Below, piece after piece: positions 8,294-16,555 of a stretch of 64,000 nucleotides of DNA; the first letter of the stretch is position 1, and every line of letters begins with the position of its first letter. The stretch is from Chelativorans salis. GTDB lineage: Bacteria; Pseudomonadota; Alphaproteobacteria; Rhizobiales; Rhizobiaceae. The stretch is taken from positions 124,001-188,000 of the forward strand of contig NZ_JAOCZP010000005.1 in the NCBI RefSeq assembly GCF_025336525.1, read 5' to 3'. The notes beneath the pieces are model-generated. The model was not told where the DNA came from. It made no database searches and saw only the letters and a program-made list of their open reading frames with translations. The translations under genes and the position numbers were made by a program.

Positions 8294-9237
8294 TGAACGC
8301 TCTCGTCGAAGTCGACAACCTGAACCTGCACTTCCCCATCGACGACGGATTCTTCAAGGAGAAGCTTACGCTCAGGGCGCTGACTGATGTTTCCTTCTCG
8401 GTCGAAGAGGACGAGACGCTGGCGATCGTAGGCGAAAGCGGAAGCGGCAAGACTACACTCGGTTACACTATCTCAGGGCTCCTCACCCCGACCTCCGGGC
8501 GGATCAAGTTTGGTGCGGCGCTGGGTGGCCATTCACAGAAACGTCCGGTGCAGTTGGTCTTCCAGGACCCCTTTTCCGCGCTCGACCCGCGGATGATGGT
8601 AGGCGATATCGTTGCCGAGCCACTGCGCCTGCAGGGGGTGAGCCGCGCCGAGCGGCTCCAACAGGCTGATGACGTGCTGGAACAGGTGGGCCTACCCGCC
8701 GAAAGCGCGCGGCGATACCCGCACGAGTTCTCGGGCGGGCAGCGTCAGCGCATCGCCATAGCGCGCGCCCTGATTGCAAAACCCAAGCTCATCGTCGCCG
8801 ACGAGCCGCTTTCCGCGCTCGACGTCTCGATCCAGAGCCAGATCCTGAACCTGCTCAACAAGATCAAACGCGACCGCACCATCAGCTATCTGTTCATCAG
8901 TCACGATCTCGGCGTAGTCCATCATCTCGCCGACCGGGTGATAGTGCTCTATCTCGGCCGCATCATGGAGATCGCGTCGCGCCAGGATTTGTTCGCGACG
9001 CCAAGCCACCCCTACACCCAGGCGCTTCTGGAGTCGGTGCCTCGCATCGGCCGAGGAAGGCGCAAGCCGGGCCAGGCGCTCAAGGGCGAGATCCCGACAC
9101 CGTTGTCACCGCCGCCAGGCTGCGTCTTCCACACCCGGTGCCCCAGGGCGCAGGAAGTCTGCCGCCGCCAGATCCCTGAGCTATTGCCGGCGCCGGGACG
9201 GCCCGAACAGCTCTCCGCCTGCCATTTCAAGGACTGA
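8293..9237 (+). CDS. Oligopeptide-type ABC importer, ATP-binding protein (DppF/OppF)
   Basis: 314 aa. Walker A GESGSGKT at residues 47-54, signature FSGGQRQR, Walker B LIVADEP, and a C-terminal CVFHTRCPRAQEVCR segment as in OppF. Start 8293 overlaps the previous stop by one base. Second ATPase of the importer encoded at 7277-12847. Confidence 0.93.
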   Translation: MNALVEVDNLNLHFPIDDGFFKEKLTLRALTDVSFSVEEDETLAIVGESGSGKTTLGYTISGLLTPTSGRIKFGAALGGHSQKRPVQLVFQDPFSALDPRMMVGDIVAEPLRLQGVSRAERLQQADDVLEQVGLPAESARRYPHEFSGGQRQRIAIARALIAKPKLIVADEPLSALDVSIQSQILNLLNKIKRDRTISYLFISHDLGVVHHLADRVIVLYLGRIMEIASRQDLFATPSHPYTQALLESVPRIGRGRRKPGQALKGEIPTPLSPPPGCVFHTRCPRAQEVCRRQIPELLPAPGRPEQLSACHFKD

Positions 9238-9241
9238 TGCC

Positions 9242-10195
9242 ATGCTGAGATACACATTCTTCAGACTGGTACAGGCCGCTTTCGTCCTGCTCGTGATGAC
9301 ATTTCTGCTCTTCATGCTGATCGGCATGATGCCGGGCGACCCGGTCGAGAACATGCTGGAGGGCAATCCGGCGCTAACCCCGGAGCTGGCGCGGCAGATG
9401 CGCGAGCTCTACGGTGTGGGCGTTCCCCTACCTGTTCGCTACTGGCACTGGCTGACTGCGGCATTTCAGGGTGATTTCGGCTTTTCAAGTCTCTACTTCC
9501 GGCCGGTGCTGGAAATCCTGGGCCCCGCGCTCCTGCAGACGCTGAAGCTGATGGTCGCGACAATCGTGCTGTCGATCCCCTTGTCCTTGCTGCTGGGTGC
9601 CATCGCGGCTTTGCGGCCCGGCGGTTGGATGGATACCGCCATCAGTTTCTTCGCCTTCGCAAGCATTTCACTGCCCAACTTCTGGCTGTCCTTGATCCTC
9701 ATCATCGTGTTTGCCGTGCAGTTTGGCTGGCTTCCGGCCAGCGGCACGCCGCTCGCCGACAACCCCTCCCTGGGACTCCAGATCTACCATTCGATACTGC
9801 CCGTCACGGTACTCACCATGTTCTTCGTCGGCCCGCTCCTGCGCTACGTGCGCGCGTCCATGATCGAGACCATGAGTTCCGACTACATTCGCACGGCACG
9901 GGCCAAGGGCCTCTCCGAGACGACGGTCATCGTCAAGCACGCGTTACGCAATGCGCTCATCCCCATGGTGACGGTGCTGGCGCTCGGCTTTGGAATGCTG
10001 TTTTCCGGCGCCCTGGTGGTGGAGACCATCTTCGGCATTCTCGGTATGGGCAAGATGATCTTCGACGCCATCCGCTATGTCGACTTCAACCTCGCGCTCA
10101 TCGGTCTTCTGCTAGCCACCATCGTCACGCTGGTATCCAATCTTTTGGCCGATCTCGCCTATGCCTGGCTCGACCCAAGGATCACACTGAAATGA
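9242..10195 (+). CDS. Oligopeptide-type ABC importer permease (DppB)
   Basis: 317 aa inner-membrane protein with the DppB/OppB layout: an N-terminal membrane helix (FVLLVMTFLLFMLIGMMPGDP), a periplasmic loop, then five further helices. The EAA loop is visible around TARAKGLSETTVIVKHALRNALIP and contacts the ATPases. It starts 4 bases after the upstream stop and overlaps the next permease by 4 bases (ATGA). Confidence 0.92.
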   Translation: MLRYTFFRLVQAAFVLLVMTFLLFMLIGMMPGDPVENMLEGNPALTPELARQMRELYGVGVPLPVRYWHWLTAAFQGDFGFSSLYFRPVLEILGPALLQTLKLMVATIVLSIPLSLLLGAIAALRPGGWMDTAISFFAFASISLPNFWLSLILIIVFAVQFGWLPASGTPLADNPSLGLQIYHSILPVTVLTMFFVGPLLRYVRASMIETMSSDYIRTARAKGLSETTVIVKHALRNALIPMVTVLALGFGMLFSGALVVETIFGILGMGKMIFDAIRYVDFNLALIGLLLATIVTLVSNLLADLAYAWLDPRITLK

Positions 10196-11130
10196 GCGCG
10201 ATCGATACAGGACTCGCCGGCATCCCCTCGGCTCCCCGCCAGACGATCTGGCAGCTCCGTCGCAAGCGCTTCCTGCGCAACAAGCCGGCCGTGATTGCGC
10301 TCGCAATACTCGTGACGCTGACGGCTCTGTGTGTGCTGGCCTACCCGTACAGTCTCCTCATGGGCCTCGATCCCAACGAGACCAACCTTCTGATGCGCTT
10401 CCGTCCCCCCACTGCCACGCACTGGCTGGGCACGGACTCGCTCGGCCGGGACGTGCTGCTGCGCCTGATGTATGGCGGTCAGGTGTCAATCGCCGTCGGC
10501 GTCCTGGGAACCTTGCTGACTGCCCTCATCGGCATCCTGATCGGCGTCTGGGCCGGCTTTCTCGGCGGCAAGGTCGACGCATTCCTGATGCGGTTGACTG
10601 ACGTCGTCATCGCACTGCCGATGACGCCCGTCCTGATCGTGCTGGGTGCCGTGGATCTGTCGAAACTTGGGCTGTCGCAGGCGCTCGCAAGTTCGCCCGG
10701 AGTGGTTTTCCTGCGCATCGTCGTCATCATCGCTCTGGTGGACTGGACGACTATCGCGCGCATCACGCGTGCAGCTACAATCGAGGTGCGCCAACGCGAG
10801 TATGTGAAGGCGGCGACGGTGAGCGGCGCCCGGCATCTCTATAACGTCCTGGTCCATGTGCTGCCCAACATCACTACACCGATCACGGTGGCGGCAACGC
10901 TGTCGGTGGGGCGCATTATCCTGTTCGAATCCACGCTGAGCTTCCTCGGCTTCGGCATCGTTCCGCCTACGCCGTCATGGGGCAACATGCTTACCAATGC
11001 GCAGGAACTCATCATTTCAGCGCCGGCGCTCGCCGTCTATCCGGGCCTGCTGATCTTCCTGACCGTTATTTCCGTGAATTTCGTGGGGGATGGAATCCGC
11101 ATCGCGTTCGATCCTCGCTCGGAAAAATAG
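10192..11130 (+). CDS. Oligopeptide-type ABC importer permease (DppC)
   Basis: 312 aa. The N-terminal OppC_N segment includes RRKRFLRNKPAVIAL, then HWLGTDSLGRDVLLRLMYGG, a motif shared by most DppC/OppC proteins, followed by the BPD_transp_1 membrane domain with EAA loop VKAATVSGARHLYNVLVHVLPN. The start at 10192 is chosen because it gives an ATGA overlap with dppB and a normal DppC N-terminus. Confidence 0.92.
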   Translation: MSAIDTGLAGIPSAPRQTIWQLRRKRFLRNKPAVIALAILVTLTALCVLAYPYSLLMGLDPNETNLLMRFRPPTATHWLGTDSLGRDVLLRLMYGGQVSIAVGVLGTLLTALIGILIGVWAGFLGGKVDAFLMRLTDVVIALPMTPVLIVLGAVDLSKLGLSQALASSPGVVFLRIVVIIALVDWTTIARITRAATIEVRQREYVKAATVSGARHLYNVLVHVLPNITTPITVAATLSVGRIILFESTLSFLGFGIVPPTPSWGNMLTNAQELIISAPALAVYPGLLIFLTVISVNFVGDGIRIAFDPRSEK

Positions 11131-11147
11131 GTCCGGATCCCCGGACC
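11130..11147 (+). promoter_or_regulatory. Hairpin between permease and binding-protein genes
   Basis: A 7-bp perfect stem (GGTCCGG / CCGGACC) with a 4-base loop begins at the last base of the dppC stop codon, 32 bases before the binding-protein start. It has no U-run. Such hairpins commonly protect or segment the mRNA so that binding protein is made in excess of membrane subunits. Confidence 0.4.
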
Positions 11148-11179
11148 TCCATCAAAGTTCTCTAGGGAGGAAGACTGAG

Positions 11180-12847
11180 ATGACTGGACTGAAACTTCTA
11201 CCGGCCCTGGCCGCGCTAGGGCTCATGACCGCGCCTGCGGCATACGCCCAGGCCGACGACGAGCAACTGGTGCTTGGAGCTCGTCAGTTCCTGACGAACT
11301 TCCACCCGCTGGTCCAGGTCAACAATACCAAGAGGAACCTGATCAATTTCTCGCTGCGGCCGCTCACTGCATTCTACCTCGACGGCAACAACGTCTGCGT
11401 ACTCTGCGAGGAACTGCCCACGGTGGAAAACGGCGGCGCAAAGATCGTCGAGAACGCCGACGGCAGCAAGGGCATGGAAGTGACCTTCAAGTTCAAGGAA
11501 GGTCTTTCCTGGGGCGATGGCACGCCAGTGACGAGCGACGACGTGGTCTTCACCTGGGAAATGGCGAACGACCCCAATATCGGCTTCTCCAACTACAACC
11601 CGTGGACCCGCGCTTCCGATGTCGAGGTGATCGACGAGCGCACCTTCGTCATCCATCTCCCTGAAGTGATGCAGAGCTACAATTCGTGGGACCAGGTCAT
11701 TCCGGCCCATCTGGAACGCCCGATCTACGAAGCCAACAAGGACCTGGAGAGCTACACGCGCCAGACGCTCTATAATCGCGAGCCGGACAACCCGGGCCTT
11801 TGGAACGGCTCGTATGTCCTGAGCGACTATGCGGTCGGCCAGCGTGTGGGCTTCGGGGTCAATCCGCACTGGCCGGGCAAGACTCCGGACATCGAACGCA
11901 TCGTGGTCAGCTACCGCGACAACTCGTCGGCGCTGCTTCAGGCTGTACTCGCCGACGAGATCGAGACCATCGTGGTCAGCCCCGGCGGCATCAGCTTCGA
12001 GCAGATGCTTGAGTTACGCAAGCAGCACCCGGATCGCTTTCAGTTCTTCGTGCGGGACGGCACCAATCTCGAACGCATCGCCGTCAATTTGGACAATCCG
12101 GCTCTCGCCGATCTCAAGGTGCGGCAGGCGCTGATGCATGGCATCGACCGCCAGGCGATCACTGACGCGCTGTTCGAAGGGCTGCAGGCTGCGGCGCACA
12201 CCTTCGAGAGCCCGGTGAGCCCGTACTACAATCCCGACGTGCGCAAATACGAATTCGATCCGGAAAAGGCGAAACAATTGCTGGCGGAAGCGGACTGGAC
12301 GCCGGGTCCTGACGGTATCTGTGTGAACGACAATGGCGATCGGCTCTCATTCGAGTTCGTGACCACGGCCGGCAATACGACGCGCGAGCAGCTTGCGCTG
12401 GTCATCCAGAGCCAGCTCAAGGACATTTGCGTCGAGACGCAGAACAAGTTCGTCGGGCTGCAGGAATATAATGGCGAGTACGCGCGCAAGAGAGGTTTCT
12501 CGGGCATGATCCTGTCTTCGATCCAGTTTTCGCCATCCACCTCGCCGCGCATCGCCCTTGGCTCCGACGCCATCCCGACCGAGGAAAACGCCTGGGTGGG
12601 CAACAATTTTTCCGGCTATGCCAGTGAGCACATGGACGAGGCGGTTGCTGGCTTCGAGCAGTCGCTCGAAGAGACCGAGAAGGCGAAGTATTCCGGCCAG
12701 GTGCAGGAGATATTCGCGGAGGACCTGCCCATGCTGCCGCTCTACTTCTACGCGGCGGCCTACGTGGCCATCCCGCAAGTTGGCAATTTCAACTCCACAC
12801 CCTTCGACGTGAATGCGATCTGGGCCGAGGAATGGACGCTTAACTAG
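11180..12847 (+). CDS. Oligopeptide-type ABC importer, periplasmic binding protein (SBP_bac_5)
   Basis: 555 aa, normal for DppA/OppA-type proteins. Signal peptide residues 1-23 (cleavage after AYA). Family hallmarks: LSWGDGTPVTSDDVVFTWE, LRPLTAF-type N-terminus, DLKVRQALMHGIDRQAI and AKQLLAEADWTPG. Two cysteines close together (NNVCVLCEEL) may form a disulfide. Start 11180 has an AGGGAGGAAG ribosome site. It completes the transporter, but lies last in the operon rather than first. The substrate cannot be read from sequence; the CapA-like gene upstream hints at a peptide-like or amide ligand. Confidence 0.92.
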   Translation: MTGLKLLPALAALGLMTAPAAYAQADDEQLVLGARQFLTNFHPLVQVNNTKRNLINFSLRPLTAFYLDGNNVCVLCEELPTVENGGAKIVENADGSKGMEVTFKFKEGLSWGDGTPVTSDDVVFTWEMANDPNIGFSNYNPWTRASDVEVIDERTFVIHLPEVMQSYNSWDQVIPAHLERPIYEANKDLESYTRQTLYNREPDNPGLWNGSYVLSDYAVGQRVGFGVNPHWPGKTPDIERIVVSYRDNSSALLQAVLADEIETIVVSPGGISFEQMLELRKQHPDRFQFFVRDGTNLERIAVNLDNPALADLKVRQALMHGIDRQAITDALFEGLQAAAHTFESPVSPYYNPDVRKYEFDPEKAKQLLAEADWTPGPDGICVNDNGDRLSFEFVTTAGNTTREQLALVIQSQLKDICVETQNKFVGLQEYNGEYARKRGFSGMILSSIQFSPSTSPRIALGSDAIPTEENAWVGNNFSGYASEHMDEAVAGFEQSLEETEKAKYSGQVQEIFAEDLPMLPLYFYAAAYVAIPQVGNFNSTPFDVNAIWAEEWTLN

Positions 12848-12873
12848 TTCCTCCCACGTCCCGCGAGGAATGG

Positions 12874-12894
12874 GGGCAGGCCGCGGGCCTGCCC
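12874..12894 (+). terminator. Probable terminator after the ABC operon
   Basis: A 9-bp perfect GC-rich stem (GGGCAGGCC / GGCCTGCCC) with a 3-base loop, followed by CATTTCA, lies 27 bases after the binding-protein stop and before the dehydrogenase gene. The U-tract is short, so termination may be partial. Confidence 0.55.
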
Positions 12895-12924
12895 ATTTCA
12901 ACCTCAGGAGCTTCGGGTCAATTG

Positions 12925-13902
12925 ATGCGCATCGCCATTCTCGATGACTATCTAGAAATTTCGCAGCAGGTGGCCGACTGGTCTGCCGTAACGTCAAAAG
13001 CCGACGTCGTGGTCTTCAACCGCCCACTGGCGGTGCCCGACGAGGCCGCCGAGGCGCTGAAGGACTTCGATATCATCTGCACGCTGCGCGAGCGCATGCC
13101 CATCCCACGCCGTCTCATCGAACGCCTTCCGCGGCTCAAATACATTCTCGTGACTGGCAAACGGTACGACACCATCGACGTCGGAGCGGCCGCCGAGCAC
13201 AGTGTCCTCGTCTCCAATACGAAGGTCGATGGCCGTGGCGGTGGTTCGGTCGCGGAGCTCGTTTGGGGCCTCATCCTGGGGCTTGCCCGCAACATCCCGC
13301 TCGAGGACCGGCTGATGCGGCAAGGCGGCTGGCAGCATTTCGCGGGCACCACCATCCGCAACAAGACGCTTGGCATCATCGGCCTCGGCGGGCTGGGGCG
13401 GCAGGTCGCGGACGGCGGCAAGTTTTTCGGGATGGACGTCGTCGCCTGGAGCCAGAACCTGACGCCAGAGCGGGCCGCCGAAGCCGGTGCGCGCTATGTC
13501 AGCAAGGACGAACTCTTTGCGACCAGCGATTTCGTTACGGTGCATGTCGCCTGGAGCGACCGCACCACCGGTTTGGTTGGCGCCCGCGAGTTCGGCCTCA
13601 TGAAGCCCAGCGCCTACCTGATCAACACCGCGCGAGGCGCCATAGTGGACGAGGTAGCGCTGATCGATGCACTGAGACGCAGGACGATCGCCGGGGCGGC
13701 CCTCGATGTCTACCAGACCGAACCATTGCCGGCCGATCATCCGCTGCGCGGCCTCGACAACGTCATTCTCACACCTCATCTCGGTTACTTCACACGGGAA
13801 ATGCTGGCGATCTATTACGGCGATGCGGTCGCCGCCATCGCTGCCTTCATGGACGGAACGCCGATTGGCGTGGTGAACGGGGCGGCACGGAATGGCAAGT
13901 GA
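12925..13902 (+). CDS. D-2-hydroxyacid dehydrogenase (NAD-dependent)
   Basis: 325 aa of the formate/D-lactate dehydrogenase superfamily, catalysing interconversion of a 2-hydroxyacid and a 2-oxoacid. Rossmann GLGGLG at residues 153-158; the catalytic triad is visible as Arg237 (NTARGAI), Glu266 (YQTEPL) and His285 (TPHLGY). The ATG at 12925 is used; a TTG one codon earlier is an alternative. It overlaps the following MFS gene by 11 bases, so the two are co-expressed. Closest in style to the PGDH-like D2-HDH of rhizobia; the substrate is undetermined. Confidence 0.9.
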   Translation: MRIAILDDYLEISQQVADWSAVTSKADVVVFNRPLAVPDEAAEALKDFDIICTLRERMPIPRRLIERLPRLKYILVTGKRYDTIDVGAAAEHSVLVSNTKVDGRGGGSVAELVWGLILGLARNIPLEDRLMRQGGWQHFAGTTIRNKTLGIIGLGGLGRQVADGGKFFGMDVVAWSQNLTPERAAEAGARYVSKDELFATSDFVTVHVAWSDRTTGLVGAREFGLMKPSAYLINTARGAIVDEVALIDALRRRTIAGAALDVYQTEPLPADHPLRGLDNVILTPHLGYFTREMLAIYYGDAVAAIAAFMDGTPIGVVNGAARNGK

Positions 13903-15163
13903 GAGACTTGACCACCACCCCGGTCTCCTCCACCGCTTGCGTAAAGTAGGGCATCTGCGCCTGCTGACCCAGAGGCGATTCGGGCTCTATACCCTCGGGA
14001 ACGGCATTTCGCTCACCGGATCCTGGATGCAGCGGATCGCGCTGATCTGGCTGGTGTGGGAAATGACGGGCTCGGGCTTCTGGCTGGGCATGCTCGCGAC
14101 GGCGGACATGCTGCCCATCCTCGTGGTGGGGCCTTTGGCCGGCGCGGTGGCGGACCGGAAGGACCGGCTCAAACTGACGCGCTTGTGCCAATACGTTCTC
14201 GCCGGCATCGCCGCCCTTTTGGGTATCCTGCTGTTCTTCGACCTGCTCAACCTGCCCGTGCTCATGGCGCTTGCCGCGGCCAACGGTTCGATGATCGCGC
14301 TCAGCCAGCCTGCGCGCATGGCGCTGGTGCAAAGCCTGGTCTCCCGCGAAGACGTGGGTTCTGCAGTTGCCCTGAGTTCGGTCAACATCAATCTCGCGCG
14401 ACTGACAGGGCCGGCAATCGCCGGCATCATGATCGTGCATTTCGACGTCGAACTGATATTCCTTGCCAACGCGCTTTTGACCATTTGCTTCGTCGCGTTG
14501 CTTGGGCTCATCCAAATCGATCCGCTACCTGTCCGGCAACCGGAAGGATCGGTGTTCACGCAGATACGCAGTGGTGTGATCTTTGCGTTCGGCGACCGGG
14601 GGATCCGGTTGCTGCTCCTCCTGCTTTTCCTGGGCGGTGCCGGGGTGCGTTCCGTACAGGAGCTGTTCCCCGCCTTCGCCGAGAACAATTTTGCATCGGC
14701 GGCGACCGGCCTCGCCTTTCTAACCTCGAGCATGGCCGTCGGGGCGATCGCGGCCGGGCTTACGTTCGGCGTCGACACCTCGCTCAACAGGCTCGTGCGG
14801 AAAGTGGCGACGTCATGGGCGCTCGGGGCCGCGGCGCTGGCAGCGCTCGTAGCAAGCGGTTCCGCAATGCTCGACACTGCATTGGCACTCATCATCGGGT
14901 TCTTCGTGACCCGCAGCGTGATCGGGACGCAGACATTCGTGCAGTTGCGGGCGCCCGACTCCATGCGCGGGAGAACGCTCAGCGTGCATGGTCTGATCTC
15001 GCGCGGCAGCCCGGCGCTGGGTGCACTGGGTACGGGCTGGGCGTTCGACCATGTGGGTCTTACTCTCCCTGTGCTTTTCGCTACGGGATTGGTGCTTCTT
15101 GCGGTCATCGCCGGCATACCGGCCATGCGCGCGCTGGGAAACCTTGAGCCGGGAGATGGCTAG
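13892..15163 (+). CDS. MFS transporter, EntS/MFS_3-like exporter
   Basis: 423 aa with about 12 hydrophobic helices. The N-terminus (RFGLYTLGNGISLTGSWMQRIALIWLV segment) and the intracellular motif GAVADRKDRLKL after helix 2 match the MFS_3/transmembrane secretion effector group. Start ATG 13892 lies inside the dehydrogenase gene. Likely exports a small molecule handled by the preceding operon. A second member of the same group is at 44617-45897. Confidence 0.88.
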   Translation: MASERLDHHPGLLHRLRKVGHLRLLTQRRFGLYTLGNGISLTGSWMQRIALIWLVWEMTGSGFWLGMLATADMLPILVVGPLAGAVADRKDRLKLTRLCQYVLAGIAALLGILLFFDLLNLPVLMALAAANGSMIALSQPARMALVQSLVSREDVGSAVALSSVNINLARLTGPAIAGIMIVHFDVELIFLANALLTICFVALLGLIQIDPLPVRQPEGSVFTQIRSGVIFAFGDRGIRLLLLLLFLGGAGVRSVQELFPAFAENNFASAATGLAFLTSSMAVGAIAAGLTFGVDTSLNRLVRKVATSWALGAAALAALVASGSAMLDTALALIIGFFVTRSVIGTQTFVQLRAPDSMRGRTLSVHGLISRGSPALGALGTGWAFDHVGLTLPVLFATGLVLLAVIAGIPAMRALGNLEPGDG

Positions 15164-15270
15164 CCCAGAGCTTGCACGAAGATGCCGGACTTGCGGCAGG
15201 CTTCCGCCACCAGCGTGTTCTCATCGGCGGCTCTGATAGGGATTAAAGGTCCGCTTCCTCGTGCGCGGCG
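15160..15270 (-). pseudogene. Possible 3' remnant of an unidentified gene
   Basis: A 36-codon open frame follows an in-frame TAA and ends in a TAG that overlaps the MFS stop convergently. Its last part (ADENTLVAEACRKSGIF) reads like a genuine protein C-terminus rather than random translation. There is no start codon or ribosome site. I do not recognise the family; chance cannot be excluded. Confidence 0.25.
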
Positions 15271-15507
15271 TTACCGCAGAAGTCTACCCGCGAGCCGGTG
15301 TGAGACCGGTTTCTGCCTGCACATGGGGGCGACGGCAAATGCCTTGCTTTTCAATGATTTATGATACACCGCAGCCAGATCACATCATGAACGCCATGCA
15401 CTAGGTTGACCAAATTGCACGGATTAAAAGGACTGCACGGGCCATGGCAACTATCGTTCGAACACGGGAAGGAAGCCATTGAATGCAGACTCCGTGCGTG
15501 ATGCACC
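15271..15507. other. Non-coding gap between MFS and LysR genes
   Basis: Together with the short remnant at 15160-15270, this makes a gap of about 340 bases between convergent genes. It is visibly more AT-rich than its surroundings from about 15340 to 15440. I see no gene, repeat or convincing terminator. Confidence 0.5.
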
Positions 15508-16437
15508 CTACGGTGGCGGTGAGACGGCCGGCCGCCACAAGCCGACGCCGGAGATACTGAAGATCTGCCCACGCACGAGGCGGGCAAGCTCGCGCCGCGC
15601 GATCGATGTGGAGCGTTGCGGACCGGTGGCGAGATAAAGCGTGCGCGTGACGTTGGGTTCGGCAATCGCAAAGGCCTCGAGCGCGCCTCGCGCGCCGTCG
15701 ATCGTCGCCGCGGGAAGGATCGTGAAACCGAGACGCTCGCGCGTCAGCTCCAGCATCGTGTGGAGGGAATCGACCTCCATGACCACGTTGAGCTCCGCTG
15801 CACTGTCGGCTGCGAGCGTGTCTATCAGGCGCCTGAGTCCATGCGGTCGGCTCGGCAAGATCAGCGGCAGACGCGCCATCGCGCGGAAGGCAATCGGCTT
15901 CTTACCCGGCGAGCCGGGCATCCCGGGCGCGCCGATCAGCATCAATTCTTCCTCCACCAGGGGCTCGGCAATCATTGGCGCCTGACCGGGATCGGAGTAG
16001 AGCACGCCGACGTCGATGCGGCCGCTCGACAGCCATTCGAGCACGTTGCCGCTGAAGCCCTCGACGATCTGCAGCTTGACCGCCGGGAAATGCTGCTTGA
16101 ACATCCGGGCGAGCGGCGCCGACAGGATGCGCCCCACCGTCGGCGGCAGGCCGACAACGGCCGAACCGGAGAGCCGGCTTGCGATCTCGGCGATATCGCG
16201 CGTGGTCGCCTGCAGCCGGTTCAGCACGTCCCGGCTCGATGCCAGCAGAAGATCACCAGCGGCCGTAAGCGTCACACCCCGGCCGTGGCGATGCATCAGC
16301 GGAACACCCAGTTCCTCCTCCAGCTTGGCGATCTGGCGCGAGAGAGCGGGCTGCGCGACCTGCAAGGCAATCGCCGCGCGCGAGAAGCTGCCGTTCTCTG
16401 CGACCCGCACGAAATAGTTCAGTTGCCGAAGCTCCAT
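15508..16437 (-). CDS. LysR-family transcriptional regulator
   Basis: 309 aa. HTH region starts RQLNYFVRVAENGSFSRA and contains QPALSRQIAKLEEELG; the effector domain follows. The ATG at 16437 is chosen over a GTG three codons upstream. It is divergent from the acyl-CoA dehydrogenase/CaiB/prpD genes and probably regulates them. The N-terminal domain is nearly the same as that of the LysR at 4656, and the divergent region carries the same TGCCA half-site, suggesting recent paralogues or shared targets. Confidence 0.9.
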   Translation of the reverse strand: MELRQLNYFVRVAENGSFSRAAIALQVAQPALSRQIAKLEEELGVPLMHRHGRGVTLTAAGDLLLASSRDVLNRLQATTRDIAEIASRLSGSAVVGLPPTVGRILSAPLARMFKQHFPAVKLQIVEGFSGNVLEWLSSGRIDVGVLYSDPGQAPMIAEPLVEEELMLIGAPGMPGSPGKKPIAFRAMARLPLILPSRPHGLRRLIDTLAADSAAELNVVMEVDSLHTMLELTRERLGFTILPAATIDGARGALEAFAIAEPNVTRTLYLATGPQRSTSIARRELARLVRGQIFSISGVGLWRPAVSPPP

Positions 16438-16463
16438 GGGTCGCACACCTGCAACGTTTAATA

Positions 16464-16476
16464 TGCCAGATTGATA
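16464..16476. promoter_or_regulatory. Candidate LysR box in divergent promoter
   Basis: TGCCAGATTGATA has T-N11-A geometry with the TGCCA half-site seen at 4624 and 5602, though its right half is degenerate. It lies 27 bases upstream of the LysR start and 80 bases upstream of the acyl-CoA dehydrogenase start. Confidence 0.4.
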
Positions 16477-16555
16477 TAATAGATATCGCAGTCGGCATAG
16501 AGCGCCGCTTTCCGGTTTGATCTAGAATCCCGCGGGCAACTCGGGAGGCAATGGC

